From NCBI GenBank assembly GCA_037179385.1, contig CM074189.1, forward strand, positions 22,815,648-22,879,647: a stretch of 64,000 bases of DNA, read 5' to 3'. Positions 50,401 through 62,586 of this stretch are shown one piece after another (position 1 is the stretch's first letter; every line of letters starts with the position of its first letter). The translations under genes were made by a program, and so were the position numbers. The stretch comes from Holothuria scabra (Eukaryota > Echinodermata > Holothuroidea > Aspidochirotida > Holothuriidae). The notes under the pieces were generated by a model. The model did not search any database, was not told the DNA's origin, and worked only from the letters and a program-made list of their open reading frames with translations.

Positions 50401-52680
50401 GCCAATGTAATAGTTTTCCCTATAGCTTACTAGTATGTTGCCAATTACCACAAGCTCTACCCAGTACTAGACTTAATTTTCTCCCAGTTACATGTCCTAT
50501 TTCCAGCATTGCATTAAAAATTTAGTGTCACTGAAAAAGATCAAGTTAAATGTTCACTTGTTTTAATATTTAACTGTGTGATTTGTGCATGCCTTGAGTC
50601 AATGTTCATCACCTTGTATTGAAAGCATAGTTAGTGAACCCCCCTCCCGAGTCCCGACCCTCTGTAGACCCACCCCTCACTATCCTTAAATATCTACAAA
50701 ATTCCAGGAAATCCTTCATACATCCATTCTTCTGTCCTCCAGTTGTCATGCTCTTTTTTCTATGCTTGATGTGTAATTTGGGGCATGACTGCCAAGTGCA
50801 TACACAAGAGTACTGTAGTAGGCTACTAGGGCTAATGCTTGGTTTACAGCTGTTCTTCGGTTGTGGAATCTGTAGATAGAATCACAAAGAAAAAGTCACT
50901 GTTCCTCTGTAATGACAACAAGGGTCCAAAATTGGAGCAAACTGGCCTCCATGTTAAACACACAATATAAAACAGAGAAGATGCACATGAATCCTTTCTT
51001 TTATTGGCACTAAAGGAAAACCAAACAACTTTCCACACCTAAGGGGCACTCAGGCTAAGCAGGACTTTAAAAAGGACAAAAAACCAGGCATGGCACAATA
51101 AAAACTGTTAAATGCAGGTACACCACAGGTCATAGCCTATAGGCATTGCCAGTAAGTACCAATTATTACACTGATACCTCAGTTCTTGTCATGTACAGTG
51201 AACAAATGAATCATTCCCTGCTGGTCATCCGACCTGGTACAACTTTAAAGCCTGTACTGGAAAGTCTGTCTACAAAGCATTGGCCGGGGTCATGCCCACT
51301 ATGTTACCGTCCCTCTATTTCTATGCAATGTCAAATCAGTAACAGTTTACTGTACTACCCATCAATAAATCAGTAACATAAGGCTTTTAAGCTAGTTTGA
51401 CTTACGTTTTTTAAAGCTATGAGGATAGCTTAACATAGTCAAAATTTTAGGTACAATTCCTTTGAAACGGGGTACCGGTATAGACCTATGACGATAGACA
51501 GTATGAACCAATCTTTTCAGGAGGTTATGACACAGTCCATATGGGGATACGTAGTCTGAATAAACCGATTATCATGTAGTAAAAGGCTTCTGACTCAGCA
51601 GCTTCAACAAGGCTGTGCATAAATGAGATTATACTGTATTAAACTGAACTTAAATACAATATGACGTGACCAATGGAGCTAATATCCTTTAGCCACCAAT
51701 CCCTAAAAAAACTTTACCAAGGCCTAGTCTAGCCAGTATTCAAAAGGTCCTAGCTAGTCAAAGCTGTGTTACCCTTTCACAATTTTCAGACAAAAGCACA
51801 GTGTATTGCACTTTTCTAACTCTACCCCTCCACACCCATTTCAAATAAATACTGTACCATGCACTAAATTTCAGATCAACTCTTAAGCTATCACAGAGAA
51901 AGGCAATGAAGCTTATTATATTAACAGTCCCAGGGTTGTAATATATACTTTGAATCATAACAGAAGGTTTGAAATTGTATTTCCATAATATTTCTGGCCA
52001 TAATATCAAGGGACAAGAGGTATGGCAAGACCCTAGGTAGGTCTAGGCCAAATGCAGGGAACAAGTGTGTGAGATCTATGCCTATACGTTGTTTAGCCAG
52101 ACAAACTTATGGTATAGCAGTGTTCTCTGCTGATTCAGTTTTTGGGGGTGCTCCAAACATTAAAGTGCGCTAAGTAATCACTGTCTTGGAAAGTGGACCA
52201 AAGATAAAGGATGTCTTTCTTTGGAAAATGTCTGCTAAAATCAATGATGAAATGTAAATACAGTTAGGCCATTTGCCTCCTTTCTGGGCTTTCATTTAAT
52301 GAGGAACTGTTCTGATAATCATTATTCACTGACTACACTGATATTAGACCTTGGCCTCGGCTATTTACTGTTTGCTTCGTTTAAAGCCTTTAAATTGATA
52401 GCGTTTTTCTGGGTGGTTCCACTTTTTGTGCAATGGCACATTTTCGGAGCTGGTGCTAGAACACCTTTGCAAATTTTGTGCAGGTGTCGTACACAGACAA
52501 AACAGCTAGGTTTGTGGAGAACACTGGGTATTGGCTACTGCTAGGCTACGAAAAAGCTTTAACGTACGTTAGACCTAGACTAAGTTATACTTATAGGCTA
52601 GTAACTGAATGATTACGTACATTAGGCCCATGATAGGTTATGCTATAGTAACTAAATAGTAAGTCTATTTCGCTCCTCCC
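47408..52680. other. T2 interior, no recognised gene
   Basis: Contains C- and G-runs (48691-48708, 49182-49195, 49517-49528, 50170-50181) and a segment at 49240-49600 with GGGGTCCAGGGGGCGAAGCC-type repeats of the kind found in many invertebrate repeat families. Open frames at 49259-49594, 49651-49908 (minus) and 49311-49733 (+) have no recognisable domain. No RNA gene is seen. Confidence 0.5.
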
Positions 52681-52802
52681 TACCTCCTATTGACCTATGT
52701 ATATCGTTATTGCCTGCAATAACCGTCTGGCAAAAACCTAATAACACCGTAGTAACCCTTACCTAATGAGGGCGCGCTATACCCTAGCTACTTCCTTCTT
52801 CG
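52681..52802 (+). repeat. Left inverted terminal repeat of the DIRS-like element
   Basis: Inverted copy of 56958-57079, with only a few mismatches seen by eye. Contains an internal near-palindrome GTTATTGCCTGCAATAAC. Confidence 0.9.
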
Positions 52803-53522
52803 TTTTTGCCTTATCGTGTTTACACGTGTGGGAAAATCTTCTGGTAAAATTCCACTATTTTTCACGTACAATCTTCGTGATTCTGACCAATCCTTTTCGT
52901 GTACGCCGTGGACTGCTCCTTGACGCCTTCTACCGAAACCATGAGTATCCTTTTTCTTTCAGGTCTTTTTCCGGGGTTTTTTGCTCTTAGCTTAAGTATC
53001 GAGGATTTTAGCCTTGCGCGATCCTCTCGTCTATGTAGCTTTGTACAGGGAGCGGTCTCGCGGAGCCATTTTGTTCCCGGTGCGGGCTCCGGGAATTGCG
53101 GTCCGTGGTGGACCTCCCCCCCCCCTCTTCTCCTCCCGTCCGTGTAGGTTGTGGTACGGGTTTCGGGGGTTTTCGTAGGCGGGCCGGCTTCCTTTATATC
53201 TTTTTTTTAGGTCCTTAGCCGGTTCCCGCCCTATCGTCTCCTTACATGCATGTTTTGGGAATCGTTGTTTATCGATTTCTATCCGTTTTGCTTGTTTACG
53301 TTACCTTAGAGGATTTACATGTGGTAGGATTTTTTATGTCTTCTCTTTCATGTTTAATATAAGGTTTCTTTGCTGCATTTAATGTGTTTTTGGTTGTTGT
53401 GTAAGCATAGGCCTTGTCGTTTTGCATGTCTTTTGACGTCATAGCTTAGGCCTCGCTAAACTCACCTCACTCTCGTTGCATGCTTTCATCTTATCAGTAA
53501 TCCTTATCGAATAAAGCTGTTT

Positions 53523-55840
53523 TTGTTGCATTGTGCTGGCATCCTCGGCCGGCGAGTAAGTCTGTTTTGTTTGAATGCTTTCCCCGGAAGGGGTTTTGTT
53601 TTCCTAATCGCTTTGTGCACAGCGTCTAATTCCTCCAAATGCAGGAAGTGCAAGAAATTCCGGCCGTTCCTGGACTGGGACTTCCACGATCTTTGTCCAG
53701 CCTGCAGACCGTGCTCCCGGGTTTCCACCTGCCAGGTGTGCCGCAACTGGTCTTTCCGAGATTGGAATTCCCTGGAACAACGGGATGAGGAAAACGAGTT
53801 GGCAAGACAAAGGAAAGCCGCTCGTAAGAGGGAAGCCGAGGCTTCCGAGGCAAAGGAAGGCAGTCATCCGACTCCAAGGAAGGATATTCCTCAATCCAAG
53901 GATAAGTTCGCAAAGGGGCCTGCTGCGGCAGCTTCCCCGAGAACTAGTGAGGTCGGTCCAAGCACTGCGCGGTCAGGCTTGCCGAGTCTCCAAAGGAAAA
54001 CCAATTAAACCGACACCCCGGCATCTCAGCCTTAGGCGAACCGGGCCAACCGGGAAAGCCGAGGAAAAACCGGGGTCAAAGGACAACCCCGAGGCACTAA
54101 TGTTCCGGCATCCTCTCAGGAATGCTCGCCTACCGATCCGTGAAATTCCTCGGCTCTAGTCACCCAGGGCCTCGGCCCCGCCGTGCCTTCTTCCAGCAAC
54201 CCTGGTGGTAGTCAGTCGATCCAGGGCGGCCAGGAGTTTCAGGCCTTTTCTGATTCACTTTCCGAGGACCATCCATCCCAGGGTTCCCCCGCTACCGGTG
54301 CCATGGACCTGTCCTTTTCCTCGGGTCTACACTCTGTTGCAACCAGGGATTTTCAGGGCTTTCCGAGCAGAGGCCGCCAGAGACACAGGTCTAGGTCAAA
54401 GAAGAAGAGGAGACGCCATTCTTCGTCCTCATCCTCTTCCTCAAGGGAACGCCGGCACCGTAGAAGACGCCGTGATCCGGAGGCCTCCTTCCCAACCGAG
54501 GCCCTTTCCCAACTGAAATCGCTGCTCACTCAGTCCGTGAACCGCATTTCAGCCGTTTCCCAACCAGCCCAGGCTCCGGCTCCTTCCCAACCATCTCCGG
54601 ATCCACCTGCCAGCCAAGGAGCTCCGACGCCAGCCCCCACCCAGCTCCAGATTGCGGACCAGGCCCAGCTACAAGCAACTACCCAAGATCCCCAGTCGGA
54701 CTTTCTGCACTCCCCGGACGACCAGGGGCAGTTGGTTGAGCACTTCGACGAAGTTCTGGATAGCTCCGAGGACGACGCCCCCCTGACTGGAACGTCCTTT
54801 TCCAGGGAAGCTTTCGAGAAGGCCGTAGAAGTCCTTAGGAGACAGTTGGGTTTCGACGATCCCTCGCCTCAAGAATCCTCTTCTGCAAGAAAGTCGAGAC
54901 TTTCCTTGAACAAGTCGCCGGCACCGGAGAGACCTGCTATGCCTGTGGATGCGGAGTGCTTTGACCGCTTTGACGCTCAAGCTAATGCCAAGGTCTGGCG
55001 TGCTTTTCCCAAGAAGCAGACCTCAGAGTTCCATATCAGCGACGAGGACTGGAAGTCCTTTTTTGCTTCCCCGTCGATTCCGGATTCCTGCCTCGACAAG
55101 CTGAAGACCGCTGGTGCAGTGGACCGTAATGGGTCGTTCCGCTCCTCTTCTACTAAGAAAGCCTTTTCGTTCCTCCAGGGCATCGACCTGGCAGCCCGGA
55201 CCGGCATGAAGTTTACTTCTTCGCTTTTGCTAATTGCAAAAGTTCTCTCCAAGTCTTTCAGACAGTCAGGCACGGAAGAAGTCTCCAGGAAAGACACCGG
55301 CGCTTTGGTCAACATCCTGGGCCCAGTGGTCAGACTTGCTTACGACCAGTTTTCTAGGGTGGCGGTGAGAGCCAAAAAAGGAGAGAAGGGAACTTGTCCC
55401 AGACAATATTCAGTGGCCGTCTGCGGACATCAAGCGCCGATTCATGGAACTACCCCTCTCAGGCCCGGACCTCTTCGGAGGGAAGTTCGATGAGTAGCTC
55501 CTCACCGAGATCAAGCGGCGAAAGAACATTAATAAGGCAGAATAAACCTTCTCCAAGCCTTCCACTTCAAGGTCCAGAAGATCCCCTGGCAGAGCTTCAT
55601 CCCGTCAAGCTCCTAGATCTTCAAGCTTCCCTGACCGACGCCCCTTCTGGGCTGCTCGCCAGCAACGTGGGAAGCCTCGTTCCCAGCCCTCCGGAAGGAA
55701 CTACTCTGGTCCGTCAACTTCGTCTCTACCTATCCGTCGCCAGACGAAGGGAACCTTCCGTACTGGTTCCCGGGGATCAGGACGGTTCCAAGCTAAGCCC
55801 TAGGGATGCCCACCCTACCGCTCGTCCCTTGGCGGTAGGG
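53523..55840 (+). pseudogene. DIRS-like gag, broken
   Basis: Starts with a Cys-rich zinc-binding segment (C-x2-C ... H-x2-C-x2-C-x2-C ... C-x2-C, about 53640-53750) as in DIRS gag proteins. It then has a Ser/Arg-rich basic stretch (about 54380-54480), a Pro/Gln-rich part, and a conserved C-terminal region with F-x-S-S-L-L-L-I (about 55200). The 436-codon open frame 54183-55493 is the largest intact piece. Stops at 54006 and twice more before 54183, and a frame change near 55400, show decay. The gag would coat the RNA in the particle. Confidence 0.75.
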
Positions 55841-55849
55841 GGAGACTAA

Positions 55850-56797
55850 TGAGATATGCTCACATGTGGGGGACTCTCTCACCGGACCCTTGGGTTCGGC
55901 GAGTAGTGAACGAAGGATACAAACTAGAATTTTCCAGCCCCCCCCCCCCCTCCTAAAGGGGGATGCGTCCGAACAACACCTGTCCCGAAATCCCGAGATC
56001 AACGACTTGCTCTTGAAAAGGAAACCTCGGATCTTCTGGAGAAGGAAGCAATTTATGCCGCCACAGACCCCGCATGGAGCCTTTACCGGTCCTGCTTTTT
56101 CCTGACGCCAAAGAAGCCGGACACGTTACGCCCTATCATCAATCTCAAGCCTCTGAACAAAGCCTGCATTCGTCCCAGAAGGTTCAGGATGGAGACTCTT
56201 GCCGTCATTCTCCCGTCACTCCTACAGGGATCTTGGGCAACATCCCTGGACCTCAAAGACGCTTACCTGCATGTCCCGATCCACCCAACCCACCACAAGT
56301 TCCTGGCATTTCGTTACAAGGGTGCCTACTACTGTTTTCGGGCCCTGCCTTTCGGCCTCTCAACCGCTCCCAGAGTTTTCACAAGGGTAACAAGGACCGT
56401 CCTGGCTTTCCTCCGAAGAAGGAGCATCCTAGTGTTTGCTTATCTAGACGACTGGCTCCTCGTCGCCCGATCGGCCCAAGAAGCTCAGGAGATCACGTCC
56501 TTCACCATGAACACCCTCGAGGGACTCGGCTGGGTGATCAACATAGAGAAATCCTCCTTAGTTCCGAGCCAGGTAGTCACCTACCTGGGAGCAGTGATAG
56601 ACTTCCGTTCCGGTCTAGCAACTCCGTCGCAAGAACGAGTACTCTCCCTTCTAGAGATGGCCAGTCATCTCAGGTCATTCGACAAAGCTCCAGCCAGACT
56701 CTGGCTTCGTCTGCTGAACCTCATGGCCAGCATGGTCGACGTCATGCCATATTGCCGCCTCTTCATGAGACCAATCCAGATTCACCTGCTCCAATGA
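55850..56797 (+). pseudogene. DIRS-type reverse transcriptase
   Basis: Copies the element's RNA into DNA. Visible motifs: W-V-R-R-V-V-N-E-G-Y near the start (about 55893), T-P-K-K and L-R-P-I-I-N-L-K-P-L-N, L-K-D-A-Y-L-H-V-P-I (motif A), L-P-F-G-L-S-T-A-P-R-V-F (motif B), the catalytic Y-L-D-D (about 56440-56451), and the downstream Y-L-G. The central part from 56189 to 56797 is one open frame. A C-run at 55939-55951 probably shifts the frame near the N-terminus. The protein ends right after the thumb, where RNase H would follow in full DIRS pol. Confidence 0.88.
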
Positions 56798-56957
56798 CGT
56801 CGGTCCAAGACCTTGCCGGCCCCTGGTCGGACGCCGAAGGTGAGACTGGGCCTTTCGGTCCTTTTTTTTGTGTAGCTTAAGCTCTTTTAGGAGGTAATTC
56901 TTTTTTGTGTGTGTTTGTCTTTTTCCCGTGGGGCTAGTTCCCACGGGTCGGCCAAAA

Positions 56958-57079
56958 CGTAGAAGGAAGTAGCTAGGGTATAGCGCGCCCTCATTAGGTA
57001 GGGGTTACCACGGTGTTATTAGGTTTTTGCCAGACGGTTATTGCAGGCAATAACGATATACATAGGTCAATAGGAGGTA
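56958..57079 (-). repeat. Right inverted terminal repeat of the DIRS-like element
   Basis: Inverted counterpart of 52681-52802. The pairing defines the element's ends. Confidence 0.9.
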
Positions 57080-57850
57080 TGTATTGGAGCTCATAGACTC
57101 CCAAACCAGGGAGTTTTGGGGATTACACTTAGCGTATTCCTTGCTTAACGTTACAGACTGTTTTTTCAGACTAAACTGGTGTCATTTTTTGGAACAGGAT
57201 TATCATTAACTGTTGTTACACTTTCACGACTACATGGCTTAACCTGGGCCTAGCCTAGGCCTAGTCACGTAAGTCTGAAGCTGAACTGACTATACAATCC
57301 GCTCCTCAATCTTTCATAACGTTAGTTTACGAATTAATATTATAAGTACACAGCATAGGAATGTTTGTTATTGAGTTTTATCCAGGTGACAAAGGCTCGG
57401 GCGAAGACTCGTACCAGCTAGCCGAATTAGGCCCTTGTTGAACACAGCCACACCGTGTGGTAACCTTATATTTGGTGTAGAGAGCGATACTATCACTATT
57501 ACTAAGGCCTAACGTTAGGTTTAGTTGTAACTTACTTCCATGCATGTTACTAATACTATTTATACAAGCTAGGCCTATTACAGTACAGCCGCAGAACTGT
57601 GCACTAGCCAAGGGCATTTTAAGGACTATTTTGCGTATTCCCTTTCAAACTCACACCGATATACATTGAAAATACAAAAAGGTGATGTAATTCAACCAAT
57701 TTTTACAATTTCCCTGCTTTTTGCACATTCTGATTGGTCTATTGGACTATTTCATACCTTTTAATCCTTCTCCTCGTTCTTTGTACTTGCGGTCGTCTGT
57801 TGTCGATGTTGACAGTCTAGTTGTTTGCCCCTCCAGGTCAAAGGTTACAC
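57080..57850. other. T2 interior, right part
   Basis: No recognised gene. AGGCCTA motifs are frequent. The minus frame 57378-57617 has no known domain. Confidence 0.5.
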
Positions 57851-58100
57851 TTAACTTTAGCGATCATCCTCGTTCATCGATGAAGTTTTCCTTTTTTTAT
57901 ATCGCTAATAGCGATTAGTTTAGTGAAACCCAAAATTCATCGCCATCGCTACTAGCGATAATTTCTAGTTAGCGATCGACTTAGCGATGATCGCTAAAAT
58001 TGACGTTAGTGAAATCGGCCCCTGTCCAAAAATACAGCGTGAAAATACCATTCGGAACCATTCGGACCATTTGCGAATGGTTTCAAATGGAATTTAACCC

Positions 58101-58960
58101 GGGGGGCTCTTTTCAAGCTTATTCGTGATCTTAGAATTTTGCTTATCCTGATTATACTTTTGAAGTGTAAGCGTCGTTTGCGACAAGTGATCAAACCTTT
58201 TCTTCAAAAGATCAACGTACTAACTGTACGAGTGAGAAAGATCTTCCATGGGATTAAAGGCCAAATTAGTAAGATCACGTGGTTTGCGACCATAAACTAA
58301 CTCAAAAGGGCTGTGGTCACCCAAATGGGGGAAGCAATGCCTCGTACGCATAGGTCGTAGTAGGAATATATCGCACCCAATCAGTGCCAAATTGGTTAAG
58401 GTTGACCTTTAAAAAATTGGAAAGCGTCTGTACATGCCTTTCAACTTGGAGTCTACCATTATTACAGACACTGATGACTTTTCTGTCTATTTTTAGTTCA
58501 GAACACTATAATTCCACTAATTTCCCAGTAAGAGACCTGCCCGCATCTGTTATAAGCGTAGAAGGAGGACCAAAAATAGTAACAATTTTTTGTAAGATCG
58601 CCTCACAAATGGTTGGAGCATCAAGTGTTTTTAAAGGAACACAAATAACACACCTGGTAATTTGGTCACATGCAACCATCAAATGTTTATATCCTGCATT
58701 GGATGTAGGCATGATTTTGAAACCCAAACTAATCTCATCAAAAGGACGATATGAATCTGGTACACTTGCATGGAATTGTCTGGTTTTATCCTGCTTAGGT
58801 TTAGATTGTTGACATTTAAGGCAAGCTTTAACATAATTGCTGACAATTTAAAACATGTTTCTCATAAAGAAGTGTTGTCTTATTGTGACATACGTTCTCA
58901 TAACACCTTGATGACAACTGAGAAGATCATCATGATATTTCGAAAGAATTTTCTCTACCA
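58101..58960 (-). pseudogene. Gypsy integrase, catalytic part (split part 1)
   Basis: Inserts retroelement DNA into the genome. The catalytic core is seen at 58506-58727: an Asp in C-D-Q-I-T-R followed by L-I-T-D-A-G, the first two acidic residues of the D,D-E centre. Further on (about 58270-58310) comes S-P-F-E-L-V-Y-G-R, a typical gypsy integrase segment. The reading is interrupted near 58500 and elsewhere. It ends at the T1 insertion and continues at 38378. Confidence 0.85.
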
Positions 58961-59159
58961 TTGATTCAGGAATAGCTAATTGCAGTACCACTCTAGACTT
59001 GTGCTAAGCATGCAAAGTCAACCTAAACAAAAGACCATCACACAAAATAATTGTTCAGCTCGGGTACGAAGCGTACGAGCAGACCTAACATTTGTTTGAT
59101 CTTCAAAGTCATTTTCCAGGAATTATGAGATAGCAGAAAATGCAAGAGGAAGTATCCTA

Positions 59160-60362
59160 TCGATTTCGGAGTCGCCATTCTAGGCCACTCTAGAGAGGTA
59201 ATCTGCTAAAGCAAGTTCAGAACCCTTCTTATAGCCAACCTCGAATGAAAATTGTGACAACTTAAACAACAAGTTGTTTCTGAGTCGTGAGGTAGGGGGC
59301 TCACGTTTTGAGGTGAGAACTTCAACAAGTGCAGCATGATCCACATATGCGTCAAATTTGACATTTTTGAGAAGGTTAACAAATCTATTAATTTTATGAG
59401 CAAACCAAATAATTCTAACTCTGTTACACTATATCGAGTGCAAGTTTTAAGAGTTAAAAGACCTTCTCTTTTAGGCATATGAAGAACTGGTGGATTACAC
59501 ATTAGGTTACGAATTGTGTCAAAGGTTTTCTGATGTTCCTCTGTCCACTGAAAGTGACGTTTCTGCCTACTTAAATTGTGAATAGGTTTTAAATGTTCCT
59601 GTATTCGAGGGAAAAGCTTGATACATAGTTTGCTGCACCTACAAATCTGCGTGCTGCCTTTGCATTGTGTGGGACTGGCGTGTTGCGAATCGCATTACAT
59701 CTATCAGTTTGTGGCTGAATTGTAGCCTCTGTATCATTTAAACAGTTATGATATGTCCCACATGGGTGACGGATGAGCGAAATAAACCACACTTGCGTGG
59801 GGAAATCTTCAAACCATTAGCTATCAAAGCTTTAAAAATTGCTTGCAAGTGTTTGGAATGAGACGAATTGTCTTTGCTGTGAACAATAATGTTGTCATGC
59901 ATAGGAATACAAAACTGTGTACTTCTGAGCATTCGCGTTCAAAGGAATACAGAAAAAGGCAAATTTCAAATCTAAAACACTCAAAATTGTGGCATCAGAG
60001 TTACCAATTGTGCGTAACGTCTCGTTCAAGAGTGGAAAGGGGTGGTTAATTCTCTGAATCCTGCTGTTCAAAAAACGGAAGTCAGTTACCACACGTTTCT
60101 CATTGGTGCCCTTTTTTGGAATTAAGAAAACTGGAGACGTATAAGACTGGTTCCCAACTGCCAAGATCCCAAGATTTACCAATTTATCTAGGTCTCTTGA
60201 GACAAAAAGTTTATCATCTGGAGATATTTTATATGGCCTAATGAAAAAAGGCTCGGTATTGTTTAACGTTACACCTACCTCAAAGTTCGGGCAACTGGAG
60301 AGTTCACAATATAAGGAGAAGACTTCCTTATTTTCATCCAACATTTGGTAAAATTCGTCCAT
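59160..60362 (-). pseudogene. Gypsy reverse transcriptase and RNase H, with internal deletion
   Basis: From the right: fingers with P-V-F-L-I-P-K-K and V-V-T-D-F-R-x-L-N, motif A (V-L-D-L-K-F-A, about 60000), then an abrupt jump to D-N-I-I-V-H-S near 59895. The LPFGL-type segment is gone, and the catalytic Y-x-D-D position reads M-H-D-N. The thumb segment R-R-F-V-G-A-A-N-Y is at about 59600-59660. RNase H (59502-59170) retains Y-V-D-H-A-A-L and A-D-Y-L-S-R. Several frame changes. It cannot be active. Confidence 0.88.
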
Positions 60363-60414
60363 TTCCTTTGGATCTAAAACACTCTCCTGTACGGAGACCT
60401 GTTGCCTAATGATT

Positions 60415-60837
60415 TCAGACTCTTGTCAGTAAAGCTAACGGATCATTTGCACTCAAATGTGGGTAACGTTGCAAGTTATAACGCCGTATAAAGTCACGTT
60501 GTGAATATTCACTGGAATTATCACGTGAAAATTGCGATGTTGTAGCATTAACATGCTCTAAAGACTGCCTAAAGATCTGCCATTCTTCTAACCATTTACA
60601 ATAACAATCGTCATGAAGTTCATGAGTTACTGACAAAATATCAGACAAGTCAAAAGAAGCTACATTTTCCCTTGGTGACACAACAAATGGGCGTGTACCG
60701 TTATTTTTCAACATGAATCTAGTCCTACCTTTATGCAGTTTTACCATCATTGAAGTAGGGCACATGTGTGCAATAAATGCAGCAGACTGAAGAACTATGT
60801 CAGTGTTACGTAGCCAAGATGGCAGACGACTTTGCAA
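60415..60837 (-). pseudogene. Gypsy pol spacer between protease and reverse transcriptase
   Basis: 140-codon open frame in the position of the linker that precedes the reverse transcriptase in gypsy pol. No catalytic motif. It ends at a stop just before the reverse transcriptase part begins. Confidence 0.6.
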
Positions 60838-60913
60838 ATTAATATTCTTACACTAACCTGGGTAAATAACAACTTTACTCGTAGGACGAAAACGTTGTAC
60901 ACCTGGCTTAATC

Positions 60914-61320
60914 TTAAAGGAATTGTTTGAAAAATCCATTGAGTTGTTTTAAGGTATCTGTTCCTAAAATTAGATATATATCTGTGAGGTTATCCGTGAT
61001 GAATGCATTTAACTGAATGCTATGATCCTGCATATTTACGACGAATCTCAAAGTCTCATGAGCAACCAAAAATTGACCATTTCCCAAGCGAAAAGACAAT
61101 GACTTAATTTTACATGGCTTAAGAGACGATAAGTAGCGTGAATTCTTAACAGTGGAGGCAGATAAAATAACCTCGTGGCACCAGAGTCAAACAACAATAA
61201 CATATTCTTTCCGTCTGTTAATTGTGCCTTGACACAATTTTTGCGATCTAATTGAATAGTTGCTCCGGGCCCATGCCCTAGGTATGAGACTGTGTCACTA
61301 GATGCATTGAATTTTTGCAC
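60914..61320 (-). pseudogene. Gypsy aspartic protease
   Basis: Cleaves the element's polyproteins. The catalytic D-S-G-A motif is near 61180 and the flap-distal I-L-G-T-D-x-L near 60950. The frame shifts between them (about 61100-61180), so the two halves are in different frames. Confidence 0.8.
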
Positions 61321-61487
61321 GTCCTCTTTTCCGGAATGCCTGTGAGGAGTACACTCACAGACATCCTTTATTGAAAATTTTGGGTATTGGGTGGAGACGG
61401 AACTGGATCGGTAATGTGCTTTTCATTAGGCTGATAAGAGTGAAAATGAAGGCCGTACTGCGCCCTTAAATGTACCTGACGCAGGAA

Positions 61488-62337
61488 ACAGTTTGGGGCC
61501 TTGTGACCTGGGACATTACAATAGAAACACAGCCCCTGAAATCCAAGTCTAGGCCTACTTTGGTTAAAATGCGCCTGTGCGTGGCGTACGACGAAAACCC
61601 TGTCGTCTGCTATCTCTAGAATTGAAACGCTGACGAGGGGATTGATTTTTATTTGCCTGCCTATCGAAAGTAAGAGAGCGATTTTTTAGCAGACCGTCTA
61701 TTTTGTTACACAATTCTGCAATGCTTGCATTAGCCAACACATTGTCTGTCTGTGTAGACAAGGCCGTGTCATGAGTACTAGCCACGGTAGTAGAAGAGGC
61801 GGGGCTAGAAGAAGAGGACTTCTTCAAATCTAAATAAATCTAAGCTCTTTGCACAAGTGCGTGTATGTCTGCATTTTGGTCCGTCGACATTAACACGGCA
61901 GATTGGCAATTGCTAGGAAGAGCGGCTAAAAATTTATCACGCACCTGAAGTTCGGTATAGCCCAAAAGGAAAGCCAATTTTCTGATTGAGGCTTAAAAAT
62001 TTTCTGCAGTATTTTCCTCAATATATTTAAGTTCTGAAAATTGTCTGCTTAAGGCGTGATGTGAGGAAGATTTACTAAATCGGGCAAGAGAACAGGCTCT
62101 TAAATATGAAAGATCTGGAAAAGCCTTGCCCTCGATCCAAATACGTGCAGTGCCTTGAAGGGTATGATCGAAAAGCGAAATTGCGGTTTGAAATTGGGCG
62201 TTATCGGCAGGATTATGCAAATTGTGTGCCTCTAGATAACCTGAAAAGGCTAAAAAATGTGTTCTTGCCAAATCTGCATTAATTTTATCGCCCTCAAAAC
62301 AGCTTGGGAGGAAGTCTGTACTACGCAGATTCACCAT
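61488..62337 (-). pseudogene. Gypsy gag with CCHC zinc knuckle
   Basis: Starts at a Met codon 62335-62337. The capsid-like N-terminal part holds W-I-E-G and Y-L-R-A segments. In-frame stops lie at about 61993 and 61845. A Ser-rich and Arg-rich stretch follows, then a zinc knuckle C-x2-C-x4-H-x4-C at 61488-61529 in a different frame. Gag coats the RNA in the particle. Order and motif fit; the gene is dead. Confidence 0.82.
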
Positions 62338-62586
62338 GACAACAGGTAGCCTAAATACCAGCGGTTAGGTCCCAACTGTCAATCTTTGCATGGCTATTAA
62401 AACAATAATGAGTAGGCAAGCCTAAGTTAGGCCCAATGGTAAAGCTCATGAATCAACAATGGCGTAAAATTCAGACTTCGATAAAATCATACAAAAATGC
62501 ACACATATCAGGGAATCACACATGACAACATGAAATTTGAATTGCGGACATGTTACTAAGTGATCGACCAATGCCTTGCAGATCGA

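Larger units (their letters stand above)
52681..57079 (+). mobile_element. DIRS-like retroelement, truncated, nested in T2
   Basis: Bounded by 122-bp inverted terminal repeats (52681-52802 and 56958-57079) rather than direct LTRs, as in DIRS1-type elements. It holds a gag-like region and a DIRS-type reverse transcriptase. It stops after the reverse transcriptase: no RNase H, methyltransferase or tyrosine recombinase is seen between 56797 and the right repeat. It is distinctly GC-richer than its surroundings. An AATAAA lies at 53510-53515. The element is non-autonomous and decayed. Confidence 0.88.
45728..58022. mobile_element. T2: terminal-inverted-repeat element nested in T1
   Basis: Left end GGCGCCGATTTCACTAACGT and right end (inverted) GGGGCCGATTTCACTAACGT match over about 20 bases. 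Both are followed by subterminal TTAGCGATCATCGCTAA-type repeats (45728-45925 and 57855-58022). T1 subterminal repeats lie directly outside both ends, so it inserted into T1. I see no transposase and no clear target duplication, and cannot assign a superfamily. Its own sequence is about 6.5 kb after removing nested elements. Confidence 0.75.
38386..58093. mobile_element. T1: DNA transposon with TTAA target, inserted in the gypsy integrase
   Basis: Bounded by TTAA at 38382-38385 and 58094-58097, with inverted ends ATTCCATTYGAAACC at each side. Both subterminal regions (38386-38620, 45490-45728 plus 58023-58093) are filled with CCATTTGCAAATGG-like palindromic repeats. TTAA targets are typical of the piggyBac and Kolobok superfamilies, but the end sequence fits neither well enough to assign. 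No transposase was recognised. Its own sequence is about 5 kb once the hAT-like pair and T2 are removed. The GGG and CCC outside the TTAA make the target GGGTTAACCC. Confidence 0.75.

Noticed and set aside
54205..54516. Overlapping alternative + frame in the DIRS gag region
   Set aside because: The gag frame from 54183 carries the recognisable protein; the other is a GC-rich shadow.
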